Positions 20,340 through 32,092 are shown, counted from the first letter of the stretch. The stretch: DNA of 64,000 nt from Nemertoderma westbladi (GCA_032718475.1 JAUCBJ010004194.1:1-64000), one strand, 5' to 3'. A program made the numbers and translations. The notes: generated from the letters alone by a model not told the origin.

Positions 20340-20910
20340 TGTACTGTATGTAATTATTTCTTCGCTTGGGCTACGTCAAGGGGCCCCTACAAGTGTAACC
20401 CTTTTTTGTTTATATCTAAATGTGCTTGTTAAAAATATTCGATCCGCATGTAAATCTGATCGATTTTTGGTGATTCTTACAAATCATGTTATTAATGGAT
20501 GATACAGTAATTACAATAGAAATGACTGTGAAAATAAATTAAGAACATTGTTACAGTATTGCCGGGAATATGGGATGCAATTAAATGTAACAAAAAAGAA
20601 ATGTTTTTTGTTAATGGTTCGCCTTCAGAGAGACAACCATTTTCTGTTGATTCAATTACAGTATCTCATTGTACAGATTATGTGTATTTAGGCTCACCTT
20701 TTGAATGAGAGTGGGAAAATTAGGACAACATTAGAATTACAAGCGAAGCGTTGTACTGACTCAGTGAATAAATTCATTATATTTTGTAATGTTAATTGTG
20801 CTGCCGTTATGCCTTTTCATTTAAAATTAAGAGTTTTGGAGGCATCCTTAATTTATGGATGCGAATACTGGTTCACACGAGATCTCAAAATATGAGAAAC
20901 AGTATTATAA
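20340..20910 (+). pseudogene. LINE reverse transcriptase fragment
   Basis: The plus strand shows, in shifting frames, the palm motif LGLRQGAPTSV, a catalytic LMDDT at about 20492-20507 (in place of YADD), then LLQYCREYGMQLNVTKKKC, an LYLGS-like turn, and a thumb segment with the features SVNKFIIFCNVN and LRVLEASLIYGCEYW. It is a 5'-truncated, frameshifted piece of a non-LTR RT distinct from the other LINEs in this window. The 3' end near 20910 has no clear tail. Confidence 0.75.
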
Positions 20911-22380
20911 AGCAAATAAGGCGTTACTGACGCGTACGTGAGCGTGATAGTACGCCGAACGATCTCTGCCTGGTCGAGCTTGGCTTGAAACCAGCTGTAG
21001 AGATAGTAGTTAAAGCAAACAAAACAACCATAAATTAATTTATGGGCCACCATAAATTATGACGTCATGGAGAACTTCCGAAAAAAAAAACAATAAATTA
21101 ATTGGCAAAGATCAGCCACCGTATATAACCTTCACATGGAAACCAGAATGCTATCTTAAATATAATAATTAAATAGAGCGAAATTAAATGCAATATGAGT
21201 TCTCCTTGAGCCGTTTCGCAATTGCGTTGCGCCACTACAGTATTCATTGCGTTGCGTAGCGGATTTTTCAGAAAGCTGATCAATAACAATAGTAAAATAC
21301 ATTAAGTTTTCTATTTACTTCTAAATTACAAATTATATTAGATTTTGATTTTATCGGTATGGGTGGACGCTCCAATGATATATAGTCCTGGTTCAGGATT
21401 TCTGGTGCCAGCACCAGTCACTGCTAAGTTCTACCCAAGGGAATGGAAATTTTCCATATATTTGACATGGCTGATTAACCATACATTAAAGTACACTCTC
21501 GCTTTATATCAGCAATGGTTGCGCAAGGCGCATACTGTCGTGTTTTAGCGTCACTACACTGCACTGCACATACTACTGCGTACCAGGCGGGCTCGTTGCA
21601 GTCAATCATTCGTTTTTCAGCTGTTTAATCAAGGGTATCTAACGCCCTGGTCACATAACTGACAATAATACAGTACAGTAATTAAAATATTTTTATAACT
21701 GAAACTATTGTTTAATAAGAATGATACAGGGTATGACACATATCCATGGCCGGCGTCAATGGGTGCAGCTCCACCCCCCAAAAAGTGTGGAAAGGTCTGT
21801 AATTTTACGAATATATTTTCAATGTCAGAATGTGGACTAATACAATATTTTTTATGTAATTCTTAAACCAAAAGAACACGCAGTCACTTGAATCTGAATC
21901 CAATCACATTTCTGCCCACTTACTATTACTGGGTGATGCTTACTGTCAACAGTCACCATCGTACCGATACCACTACACAATACACCTCTATTACATTACC
22001 TGCAAGTTAGTTACAATATTTTCAATGTTTAGTTCATTTACTTTTGGTTTAGTGTTTAGTACGTGTAGCAGTAACACCCAACTAACAGACGATAGGTCGG
22101 CAATTTGTGACGGGATCTGAGATCCCGACTGGGTAAGATTTATATGCGTCACTTGACTGCTGGTCTGCTGGGCTAGTGTCCTTTTGGCCGAAGCCTGTTG
22201 GGGAAAATAACAGAGTTTGTGTTTCTCGATGTTATATCAGTGTGTATAGTAATAAATGATGTTACTAATAAAGTGATGCAAGTGATGGTTAAAAACTATA
22301 ACCGGTCTGCAACTCTGTGATTAATGAACTGACCAGTAAATCAGTAATCAGGATAACTATATGATTGATACACATAGATA
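20911..22380. other. No gene seen; small palindromes
   Basis: CCATAAATTAATTTATGG at 21028-21045 is a perfect palindrome. CTGGTGCCAGCACCAG at 21402-21417 recalls two similar palindromes at 32.8 and 33.0 kb. Open frames at 20853-21548 look accidental. Confidence 0.4.
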
Positions 22381-23270
22381 TTGGTTTCACCTCTACTTTA
22401 CTTGGCCTTCTGTGCCCAATGGATGCTTTCCTATCTTTTCGCACGTGCTACCCTGCCCGCTATTGGCTTATATTCTAATTGTCACTTTGGCACTCCCTGT
22501 GAGTGTTACCCCCTGCTGCTAGCCTTGACTAGCTGTGTTCTCCCTCCGAGGTGGTTTGACCTCTCACCTCTCTCTGTGGCTTTAGGGCCTGTATCACCCC
22601 CCCCCCCCCGAGTTGGTTATGAGGCGAGATTATTATTGGTAATCTCGTATCGCCTACTATATTGGTAAAATGCCACTGGTCCCATTTTCAGGTGGATAAT
22701 GCAATGGAATTGAATCCGCTTACACTCCCCCCATGCTATCTTCCCGGTAATAAGATAGCATCAACCTTAAGTGCGCTTCGATTCCGCTGGAACCCATCTA
22801 ATATTGGGTGTGGGGTGGAGTTCTTTTCTCGGGGTCGGCTTTCCAGACCGCCCCCCCTGGGTGTGTTATTACTACCCCTCCTTGGTGCAATCGCGAGCTA
22901 TGTTGCACCAAGGTATCTGGTGTCTCTGTTTGAGTCAATTGTGCTCACTCTCCACACAATTTTCTTTACCCTTACTCAAAACTCTCTCATGGACCTTGCT
23001 GTCCCTTATTCTCTCTCCGGTCCCTTGGGACTCTTCCTCTCTCACTGCTTGCTTCCCACAGTTGAATTGCATTGCTTTCACTCCCTCACGCACCAACACC
23101 TCCTCTCCGTACTTCCCCCGTTTCCCTTGTACTCGACCGATTCCTACTCCACTCACCCCTGATGAGCCTCACCCTCCCCTTTGTGCCATCGCACTAAAGA
23201 AGCGTGATCCGTCCAGTGTCTCGTCCTCCTGTCATAGTCAATTGGTCCCCAGTCCCAGTAGCTAATTGGA
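22381..23270 (+). other. Pyrimidine-rich block with overlapping plus-strand open frames
   Basis: About 0.9 kb is strikingly C/T-rich on the plus strand, including a run of about 10 Cs near 22598-22607, and differs sharply from its AT-rich surroundings. Three overlapping Leu/Pro/Ser-rich frames (22381-22668, 22662-23162, 22771-23265) result from the strand bias and show no domain. At about 22621-22653 there is a GGCGAGATTA / TAATCTCG-CGCC hairpin. It could be a 5' untranslated region of a retroelement or a skewed non-coding insert. Confidence 0.4.
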
Positions 23271-23944
23271 AAAAGGTTGTATATATGACTATAGTATTTA
23301 CATTGATTGTATATTTATATTGATTCATAGATTATCTACATACATACATACTAATTGCACTTAATTATTTGCACTTAGAAGTTCATATTTTACACTACAT
23401 GTGGTGCCTTCCAGGCACACCCACATCTCTGTCCCTGAGTTCTAGTTCGCTCCTCCCGTCTTCGGGAACCATCTAAGTTCTTTGCCCCTGTCATCGTCTT
23501 GTCTGGGCCGCTTCCTTCCTTCCAGCTTGTCCTCCCTGAGACTTCTCATTCTTGCCATTACCATCTTGCTAAGCCAAACCAAACTCTGCTAAACCAAACT
23601 CTGAAATGGTTAGTTAGTAGGCGTTCTAACTATGTACGACTTATTCTTTCGTGGAGGATTTACCTTACAGCATTGGATGCCTACACCTTCCATAACTAGC
23701 ACTTTATTGGACAGACACTCTACATACACTGCAATCGCCTCAGACCTAACAACAGTTAGACAACAATCCGGCCTACAAATTATTTATACAATCTGAGCAG
23801 GCTTACACACCTTCTGCTCAATATTACACTTACCGGTAAATAAAACTGACAGAAACATATAAGCTCTAAAAGAAATAAGGGGTGTACAGTCCCTACTCTC
23901 TTAAACAGCCTACTAATATACAATATATCATAATCGAAATAATA
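23271..23944. other. No gene seen
   Basis: It continues with moderate C/T bias to about 23590, then becomes AT-rich. Nothing is recognisable. Confidence 0.35.
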
Positions 23945-25160
23945 CTGGGTAAGTACCGGTTCGGGTTACTAGGCCTACAGTTTACCGTCCGACCGGTACG
24001 TTCGACTTTATTGCCTACTGAGCAATAAAGAAACTGAAAACTATTAATGTTCTCACCAGAACATTAAACAAAATATATCTATTGCCTACTGCGCAATAAA
24101 GAACTAAATCTATTAATGTTCTCACCAGAACATTAGACAAAATATATTTATTGCCTACTGCGCAATAAAGATGACAAAATCTATTAATGTTCGCGCTGTC
24201 AGACCTTTAGCAGTTTAACCTGCCAATTTTAAATGTCCTTTTGATTATGAATCGACTTTAGCCCTTACCAATTACCTGGTGTACTGAAGTTACATCTGCC
24301 GAAGCCAGTCTGTGCGCGGCGTATGACCCACGGTGTGGGAGACTGGATTCGGGTTCCCTAGGAAGTATTGCAGTGTAGACTACTTTGTATTATTCGATTG
24401 ATCGCTACTATACAATCTCTGACAACTATATTTACTTTCGGGGAAATATTAACAGTTCCTTTAGGACGTGGCGCTTTAAGTATAAAAACAGAGTTATGAC
24501 TTACACTAATCACAACTAAATGGCCACAGCGTTTCGTAAATAGCGCATTCTTTAGGAGATGCTTTATTAACCTTCACACGACTTCATACGACTTCACACT
24601 ATTTCACACTAATTTACACTAATTCACACTAATTTGCCGACTGTCACTGATTTTGATCATATATAAGGAGGATTGCCACTGACACACGTAGGGATTATGA
24701 AATTTAATTCACACAAAACCACACAGTCGCAGTTTAAGTCGCAGTTGCTACCAGTAGACTCTTTTTCCGCTTACCTCAGTAATCAAGAAGATTGAGGGGG
24801 TTTATGATTATTTATCGGTATTCTCCAAATATAACATCCATTAATATAAACAACAATTAACACAATATAAAACAGCAGTAAAAACAGTGCAGTGAACAGT
24901 CAGTATGTGTTCAGTCATATGAGTTGAGATATGTGAGATGAGAGGGTTAATAGATTTACGTTCTTATAACTAAGGCCATCAGATGTTCTTGGGCCAAAGT
25001 CTGAAACGACCGAATTCTGAGATGAATCTAATTCTCAGAAAAACGATAACCATAATGCATTGCGCTAGTTTCCTCAGGTAGGTCTCTACTGGCGTAACTG
25101 GGAAGATTGCTCTGATTGGCTGAATAAGCTTGAACAAAGAGATCTCCACGTACACAAAGA
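23945..25160. repeat. Interspersed repeat, copy 2, with internal ~70-bp tandem units
   Basis: Same family and orientation as 1-1110. Unlike copy 1, which has a single unit, this copy has about 2.7 tandem copies of a ~70-bp unit at 24010-24190. Each unit contains two stem-loops: TATTGC...GCAATA and an AATGTTCTCACCAGAACATT hairpin. Past 25160 the alignment with copy 1 fades near a shared TCAGCTG. No coding capacity is conserved between the two copies. Confidence 0.6.
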
Positions 25161-25772
25161 ATCAGCTGACATCATCTTGGTTCTAATTTCTCTCCAACGC
25201 GTAGTTGAACAAATTTAGGGCTATTTTAGAGTATTCTGCGTATTGTGTAAAAATGACTTGTTATGTCCGCAAAAGCTTTTACACAGTTCTTTATTTAGTT
25301 TATTGTATGCTTTCTTTGTCATACTTTGCTCATTCTCTATGATGCACTATGATGCAAATGCATGATTGAATAAACTAAATTGCCCCTAGGAGATTGTTGA
25401 TGTGTGATGTTTTAGTGTTCATAATTGTATTGTGTTTTAGATGTTCATCCACGGTGCACTTTTTCAATCTCTTACCTCAAGATTAAAATAGCTGTTGCTC
25501 CTGGCAGCAGCGTAGTAATTCAAAAAGTAATTCAGTAATTCACTTAAGCTCTCTGTTTCAGTTGAACAACCCAATGAAACACACTGGGTTGGTGACCTGA
25601 ATGGTTTAATAAAATGAAAAATCTTCTATCTTATGCTAATCAGCTTCTACATTCCGATCTTAGGGAACTCCACTGTGCCTTTCAATCATCAAATTATTTC
25701 CTATTATCATTGCTGAGATTGTCAGTCATTGAATTCTTTGTTGCAAAGTGTGATATTTGAGGCAGTTCTGAC
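25161..25772. other. No gene seen
   Basis: AT-rich unique sequence without supported features. Confidence 0.35.
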
Positions 25773-25798
25773 GGAAATAGGTGTACGCACCTATTTCC
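25773..25798. repeat. 26-bp palindrome
   Basis: GGAAATAGGTG and CACCTATTTCC flank TACG, giving a perfect 11-bp stem. Overlapping short frames on both strands (25726-25962) are shadows of this symmetry. Confidence 0.7.
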
Positions 25799-27287
25799 CT
25801 ATAAATAGGGATGCACTCCATCACCCATGTAGGGAGGTGGGCTGTTTCAGTGATTCCGGGTGCAATATGGATATTAGAGGAGAAAGCAACTGCGTAATGC
25901 ATAAAAGAGGTCCACAGTCCCAATCGTTGTCATTTGATTGGCTAGGGAATGGGCGGACATAGTGATTCGCTATTGTCCATGGTGCAGGATCATGCTCACT
26001 GGAATTTATAGTGGTAATTAAGTTGAGTAGCTTGCATATCTAATGTGATGGGACTGGTGTCACTTTATTTTGTGATAGACTGCAAACCGAGAATAAACTT
26101 TATTTCACGGTATCTGCAACTAACAGGTAGAATGAATTGAGTATAGTAGCCATCATTTGTGTTGAATTGATTAGTCACAATGATTAGTTATGTACATGAC
26201 AGTACTACCAACATCATATGATTGAGTCTGATGCAGCTTTGTGTATAGTGCAGAATCGATACAGATAATGGAATGGCTCCAGCCATATGTATCTCTAGGA
26301 GAGAGAAATGAGTCAATGATTAGGATGGAGAAAACATATGTTCATTTGAAGAAATTCCAATCTGGATCAGAGGGTTTTAAGTTCCTTTGGATGGCGTAGT
26401 GGTTGCTGCAATGACCACAATACAGTACTGTACCATTCACACTGAAATGATACAGTCTATAACAACTATAGCCTTGGATTTTTTGCCATTTGTGGAAAGT
26501 GTAAAAGATCAACGGATTGTGGGCTGAAATACTCATATGTTTCCTACCACAGACAAAAATATGTTATAAATTCACAACTTAAATTAACAATTATTGAACA
26601 AATTAACACTCACACACCTCAGTTGATTTCTGTCAATAATTAATGTTAATGCTCAATATAGCAGCACACGCAGGGAATATGTAATACATTAAATAATTTA
26701 TATTCAACATTATGAGTTTAAGGTAGAACGTAATAAGTGTAGGGGGATGGAAGGAGAACTACCTGCGATGTTGCTATGGGGAAGGTGCTACAACAATTTA
26801 AATTATTTATATGTAATTATATTATATGTTAGTTTAAGGTAGAAGAAAGTATAAATAAATCGTTGTCTGAGAAACCGTTGAGTTGTTTCTATGGAGAACG
26901 TTCGCAGTCATTGAATTAATTATATGTAACATAGCGAATTGAATGTAAGAAGTATGGGGAAATAATCTGAATGGCTGCGTTGTTATGGAGAACTTTTTCT
27001 CTCCAATCAGCAAATAATTATGCCCTGCCCGTATAATACAAGTTATAATACAATATTCAAAATACAAGCAATCACTAGGTAACAGCTAAATTGAACATTT
27101 TTGTAAATTCATTTGTGGGCTGAGTCACGAATGTAAGCGAGTTTAGTATATGAGTACCACTAACTCAATCAGTGTGTCTATTGTTCTGTTGTTCTGTAGT
27201 TCTGTTGTTCTGTTATGTTCAATTTTAAACGTTAGCCAAATGACTCAGCCAAATGTTAATGAAATCTATCCAAATTTGGTACACATG
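25799..27287. other. No gene; diverged tandem repeats near 26.7-27.0 kb
   Basis: Between about 26710 and 27010 the phrase TTAAGGTAGAA...TATGG-GGAGAAC...TATATGTAAT recurs two to three times at roughly 100-130-bp spacing with strong divergence. At 27175-27220 there is a GTTCTGTTGTTCT simple repeat. No coding evidence. Confidence 0.4.
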
Positions 27288-27397
27288 TAGTCTGGTAAAA
27301 GTTTAAAAATTTTCCGTTCCAGTTGAATTTCCGTGCGGCCTGTAGTCTGGTAAAAGTTTAAAAATTTTCCGTTCCAGTTGAATTTCCGTGCGGCCTT
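27288..27397 (+). repeat. 55-bp tandem duplication, two copies
   Basis: The unit beginning GTAGTCTGGTAAAAGTTTAA and ending TTTCCGTGCGGCCT is present twice in direct succession and appears identical. The flanking CCAAATTTGGTACACATGTA suggests it lies within a dispersed repeat. Confidence 0.9.
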
Positions 27398-27858
27398 CGA
27401 GAAGCTAAGATAAAAGCAGTTAATTAGTTAATTAAATTGATTACGGTAAAAACAGCATTTTCAACCTGCTTCTTAAAGGATATTAATTATTTTCTAGTGT
27501 AAGATTTAAATAATTATACTTAACAATTATACAACTGGGAACCAGTCCAACCACACATTGGGGGCTTTTCCCTCTTTTTGATTTACTGGTGTTTGGTTAA
27601 ATTTCTTAAATTCCCAAGTTTGTAATACGGTAGAATCGCTCAATATTAATCTGTATCTCATAACTGAGCCTCGTGCTGCGCGAAGTCCCCACGAACGTGT
27701 TAAATTGAACCACCACAGCTAAAAGTATGGCTCCTCTCTCGTGGCAATTACTTGTTGTAAGGAACGGATGGTGCCTCTTTAATTGCCAGTTTTTATACAG
27801 TTTGCATGCAGAGACAGCATATGCAACATATGCGAGTGACAATTACTTTGACTAAAAA
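27398..27858. other. No gene seen
   Basis: The minus-strand frame at 27606-27842 shows no domain. AT-rich unique sequence. Confidence 0.35.
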
Positions 27859-28110
27859 GTGGGCACGCTAAGCTAATTGGGCACGCTAAGCTAAGTGGGC
27901 ACGCTAATCTAAGTGGGCACGCTAATCAAAGTGGGCACGCTAATCTAATTGGGCACGCTAAGCTAAGTGGGCACGCTAATCTAAGTGGGCACGCTAATCT
28001 AAGTGGGCACGCTAAGCTAAGTGGGCACGCTAAGCTAATTGGGCACGCTAAGCTAAGTGGGCACGCTAAGCTAAGTGGGCACGCTAAGCTAAGTGGGCAT
28101 GCTACCGCTT
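27859..28110 (+). repeat. 18-bp minisatellite, 14 units
   Basis: The unit GTGGGCACGCTAAGCTAA is repeated 14 times with exact 18-bp spacing from 27859 to 28093. Two polymorphic positions are visible: AAG or AAT before CTA, and GTGGG or TTGGG at the unit start. There are no spacers, so it is a simple minisatellite and not a CRISPR array. Confidence 0.95.
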
Positions 28111-28577
28111 TTACAACGCAATCACACCATTCGAGAATGTAGGCTCAAATTTGGAAACATTAAAGTTGCGTCATTGTTTTATAAAACAACGAGCTTTATG
28201 TCGTTAGATATACGATAATTTCTCATTGCTTGTAAGGACTTGGCATGTAAGGATTCCAAATATGTAATAAAATGTCGTTGTAAAATAACTGAGATATTGG
28301 CAATCGTGCTAAACGAATACTGAACAACACCCACAACACCCCCACCCCCAACCCCCCGACTAACATAAATTAGCACAGAAATACCATAGACATATATTAC
28401 AGACACAGACACATAGACATATATATTATGATCATTTATTATTAATAAGAAAATAATTTAAAACATATTATAATAAACAGTCAGTAAATATGGAAAAAAT
28501 GTGTTAAACTATAGCAAATGGATAAGCAAATGGAGCTAGAAAATAAATTTGTCACCATGTCATATAAACAATAGGAT
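28111..28577. other. Upstream region of the PAN/EGF gene
   Basis: Non-coding sequence before the first recognised exon. A C-rich stretch with CCCCCACCCCCAACCCCCC lies at about 28335-28357. Promoter elements cannot be assigned with confidence. Confidence 0.35.
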
Positions 28578-28863
28578 ATGTATGCAACGTTGGTAAGGCT
28601 TACCACCTTCATGTTGGCCAATGTGGTAGGCTTATCGCTCGGTGGTCTTTACATCAACAATTTCTGCACTAACCAAACCCAACTTGGTATATCTACTAAA
28701 GCCACATCTTCCAACCAATGCAGCATTGAATGTGGGCGGAACGATCAATGCTGGTCTTTCAACGTCACTGACAGATGCGAAATATATGAAGAGGATTGTC
28801 TGGCAGATATGGTCAGCTGGGATGTTGAAACTCTGGGGAGACGTTGGATCAGCAAGGAAAAAG
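28578..28863 (+). CDS. PAN/EGF extracellular gene, exon 1: signal peptide and Cys-rich PAN-like domain
   Basis: Translation from ATG at 28578 gives a hydrophobic signal peptide (residues 1 to about 24, LTTFMLANVVGLSLGG). A cysteine-rich domain follows, QCSIECGRNDQCWSFNV...CEIYEEDC, spaced like a PAN/Apple fold. It ends at AAAG|GTTAAA, a phase-1 donor at 28863. The next exons on this strand also begin and end in phase 1, so the pieces join in frame. The protein is probably secreted or membrane-anchored. Its ligand or role is unknown. Confidence 0.7.
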
Positions 28864-28962
28864 GTTAAATTAAATATTTAATCTGAATATTAAAAAAATA
28901 TAATATTTTGTTGTCCTAATGCATTCTGCATAAATGCATGGTGTAATATTATATACGATATA

Positions 28963-29469
28963 TTATATTATATTACTGAATATATACGTATAGTATATCT
29001 GTAGTTTCTCTAAGAGTACTAGGCCCAATAACGAAATAAAACAGTTTTCAGTTTCGAATTTAAAAATTGTCAATGTAGTGGCTGATCGCACGTCATAAGG
29101 TAGTGAGTTCCAAACACGTGGCCCGGCAATGGAGAAGGCGTGCCTTCCATAGTTATCTAGCGAGTACCAAGGGATCACCAAAAGATTACCAGCACTCGAA
29201 CGTAATTCTCTACCGGGTGTGTATGGCGTCAATAAGTCGCTGAGATAATGCGATGCCAAGCCATTCAGACTCTTATAGCACAACATTGCCAGTTTAAATT
29301 CCACCCTTCTATTAATAGGGAGCCAATGAAGTCGTTTTAGAACGGGAGTTATGTGTTCTCGCTTCTTGACACTTTCTAATAGTCGCACAGCAGAGTTTTG
29401 TACAGTACATATTGCAACTTCTTCATATTTTTGGCAGGCAATCCATAATAAAAAGTTATTATTATCCAA
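28963..29469 (-). pseudogene. LINE 3' fragment (C-terminal RT region) in intron 1
   Basis: The minus-strand frame encodes the C-terminal part of an APE-type LINE: QNSAVRLLESVKKREHITPV, then LKRLHWLPINRRVEFKLA, YKSLNGLASHYLSDLLTPY and FSIAGPRVWNSLP. These are standard features of CR1/Jockey-like elements of invertebrates. It lacks the RT core. It lies antisense within the first intron of the PAN/EGF gene, flanked by AT-rich dinucleotide sequence. Confidence 0.8.
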
Positions 29470-29489
29470 TTAACTTGTTATAAAAATTG

Positions 29490-30171
29490 TTGCAGATTGT
29501 ACTGTAGATGGCTTTCCTCTGGAGTATAGTCAGCGGAGATGTATAATTTATTATAATGAAGGAGACTGAAGGAGAACTGTTCGTTTTTGCTGAGGAAGAG
29601 TAACAAGTTCTTGGATAGGGCGATTAAGGTTTGCAGTATTATTATTGTTCCTTGATTTGGCTTTTTTCGCATATGATGCACGAGTCCACATTCCCTCATT
29701 ATCTGACTCAGAAGTAAATATTACATCAGTCGTTGTAGTACGCCTATTGGATAAATTAGATTCAATCCCATTGAATTTTAATTGTATTTCCTCGTCCTTT
29801 GTGTCTCTTTCAATTCGTAATTCCTTCAAGCTGGTGAAATTCACTTAACTATAATCTTTCAAATTCTGCTCAAAATCAAATGATTTAGTGGCTAGACCAT
29901 CCAACTGTTGGATGATATCCCATATCGTTTCATCAACCCGCGATTCAATAATATCCATGTCCTTCCCAGCTCGGGTTAGGCGGAGGCCAATGCATCTCCC
30001 GCAGTAGAAATCAACTCGTCCAAAGTCTGTACCCCATTTGGCAAGGCAGATCATCGAAGTATCACAATGGGCGCCAGAGCAACGGACTTTGATTTCCGTT
30101 AAACCATCATCCCGAGAAGTTGGTGAGCCAGGGGTAGGTGGAATAGAAGAGCACGCTGACATAGCTGACAA
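29490..30171 (-). pseudogene. LINE ORF1-like remnant
   Basis: Two adjoining minus-strand frames (30171-29845 and 29844-29551) encode a Ser/Pro-rich start, a Cys/His cluster (VRCSGAHCDTSMICLAKWG followed by YCGRC), a helical segment and a basic Asn-rich tail. A zinc-finger N-terminus followed by a coiled helix is usual for ORF1 of CR1/L2-like LINEs. It lies immediately 5' of the C-terminal fragment at 29469-28963, so both may be one internally deleted element. Confidence 0.5.
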
Positions 30172-30175
30172 TTTC

Positions 30176-30320
30176 CTCGAATATATATTTATATTCGATT
30201 TCCTATTATATTATATTATATACGATATAGAATATATAATATAATAAAGAATATATATAATATATAATATATAATAGAATATATACGATATTCTATTATT
30301 TATATATAAATATTATCATC
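30176..30320. repeat. AT-dinucleotide-rich tract
   Basis: A run of ATATAT/TATTATA with recurring TATACGATAT. A similar tract with TATATACGATAT occurs at 28945-28990 at the other end of the LINE remnants, so these may derive from the insertion target. Confidence 0.7.
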
Positions 30321-30339
30321 CCATCATCATTATGATGAT

Positions 30340-31090
30340 CTAAGAACATGCGTAGAACCTGGATAACTCTCCATAACACTTCGAATGGATCTGTGTCACC
30401 ATCAACAGTAGACACAAAAATGTTGTTGAACCATTGTATACTAATATGATTGCTGCAATAATTTCATCAGGAACCTATATAATGAAAGTATGCTGAACAA
30501 ACGTGAGCGAGAGACTGAATCAAAGGCTTTGAAGAAGTCAACAAAGATAACAGCCAGGGAGCAGTCTCTCAATGGGATCCTTGATGCGATTTAATAGAAT
30601 TATATTGTATAGCTTTGCAGCAATCGAGATCAATGAGATTCCTGGAAAAGATCCATAGTGTTAGGTTGCCCTTCTAGGGAACTGATACCAACTTATTTGT
30701 TTTCATTTCTTGTGGGACTCTCATCATACTGCTAAGATGGGGGAAAAAGAGCTCCAAAAACTCTGATATTTTAAAGACCCCTGGGAGAACACAATCTACT
30801 GCACTAGCACGATTTGTCGTAATGTTCTTTGCAGTAGCCTTCACATCAACAAAGGAGATATCGCCAATTCGACTATCTTGTAGTACAGACTCGGACACTT
30901 TCACAGAAGTCATCCATATGCCGAAGCATACCATCCTTTTCGAACTTATGTTCATATAGTCAGACTTTTCCTGAGAACTTACAAGGTAAAACAAGGTAAA
31001 CTGTCAAACCTTTGGAGTTCTTGGAGTTAACAACAAGACAAACAATAGAAGCTCCCTGTTCGAATGACCTGTGGAGAGTTTGGACTCACT
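30340..31090 (-). pseudogene. Rearranged RTE-like LINE fragment
   Basis: On the minus strand, 31090-30900 matches the post-catalytic part of the RTE family (a SESLE-like stretch, VNSK, then SSKRMVCF, related to SSKDGMLEH). The sequence then jumps to the RT fingers (30890-30674, TNRASAVDC, RVPQEMKTNKLVSVP) and continues to about 30340 with finger/palm-like sequence parallel to 42.1-42.6 kb. The order is therefore C-terminal part before N-terminal part, a permuted or chimeric arrangement. Confidence 0.65.
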
Positions 31091-31589
31091 CTAGTGATTC
31101 TGAGATGGTGTCATCTGAGTCAAAGTCAGCAAAGTCTAAATAAGCTAGGTGCTTGGCTGGATTGCCTCAGATTTCCTGTGGCTGCAATAAATTGCTCAAA
31201 AATCTCATATATTGTTATTGCTCTTTACCTGAATCAAAGGAGACTGAATTAAATCAATAAAGAAAATTGCCAGATATAGGTATTTTTTCTTGACAACTCT
31301 TAAATTATCCTTATAAGAGCCAGAATGGGCTCCATGGTTAATTTAACTAACAAAAAATGTAGGATGTTTATTTTGTGAAGGTAATTATTAATGAAAATAC
31401 AAAATATACAAACTAATTTATAGGAAATGAAATGTTAAAAGATATGTATAATAATATTATTTAGAAAGAATGATATAAAAATTTACAATAAACTTTAATA
31501 ATATTATTATAAAAATTAACAGTTAAAGTAATTTAAATTCAATAGCAACCGTAAGGTAGTTTCTCAATCTATAGCAAATCAATCGGAAA
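31091..31589. other. Intron 1 sequence, no gene seen
   Basis: AT-rich intronic DNA between the RTE fragment and the tRNA-like repeat. No supported features. Confidence 0.35.
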
Positions 31590-31700
31590 GATGCAGGAGC
31601 CTCTGTGGTGTATGGTCAGCATACCTGTACGTTTATCGGGAGACGCAGGTTCGATCCCCACTGGTGGCGAATTCATTTTTTCCGCTCCATTTGCTATAGA
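31590..31700 (+). mobile_element. tRNA-like SINE or tRNA pseudogene
   Basis: The plus strand reads a D-arm-like GGTGTATGGTCAGCATAC (A box) and, about 33 bases on, GCAGGTTCGATCCCCAC, a strong B box. The spacing is tRNA-like, but acceptor-stem complementarity is weak. The unit is flanked by inverted words CTATAGCAAAT (31570) and ATTTGCTATAG (31689), which may be element ends. It is more likely a SINE head or pseudogene than a working tRNA. Confidence 0.5.
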
Positions 31701-31807
31701 GTTGGATCATACTAAGTCCTGTTTAAATTACTTAATAATTTATACAATGTATGGATGTTAAAACATATAAACAATAAAATTAAAAGTTGTATCATCATTC
31801 CTTCTAG

Positions 31808-32092
31808 TACCATGGGCTGGCTCATTTACCTCACCATGTCACGCTAACTACATCGGAGAGGTTTCTCTAATGAAACAGAACGACATTGGCAATTATAGAA
31901 AATGCATGGAAGGATGTGGCAGAATTACACAATGTACTGCTGCTGTGTGGGCCTGGGACGACGAAAATCGAACTGCAAAATTATGTTTGTTCGAAAATCC
32001 AAGTGCTTCAGACACAAAACTGAGCAACATCATAGATGCACATGGAGATAATGTGGCATTCTTTGACAAGATTGACAATATCGAATTTAAAT
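31808..32092 (+). CDS. PAN/EGF extracellular gene, exon 2: second PAN-like domain
   Basis: Acceptor TTCTAG at 31807 and donor T|GTAAGT at 32092. The exon is 285 bp, phase 1 at both ends, so it could be gained or skipped without shifting the frame. The encoded segment begins VPWAGSFTSPCHANYIGE and continues CMEGCGRITQCTAAVW...KLCLFE, a Cys pattern like exon 1's PAN-like domain. The GQ-type aromatic/acidic tail ends before Cys at the junction. The intron before it (2.9 kb) holds three retroelement pieces. Confidence 0.75.

Noticed and set aside
27859-28110. CRISPR-like regular repeat
   Set aside because: Units are directly adjacent with no spacers, and the genome is animal-like. The same applies to the 19-, 21-, 45- and 51-bp arrays.
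31590-31665. Functional tRNA gene
   Set aside because: A good B box, but weak acceptor and anticodon stems and flanking inverted words suggest a SINE or pseudogene.
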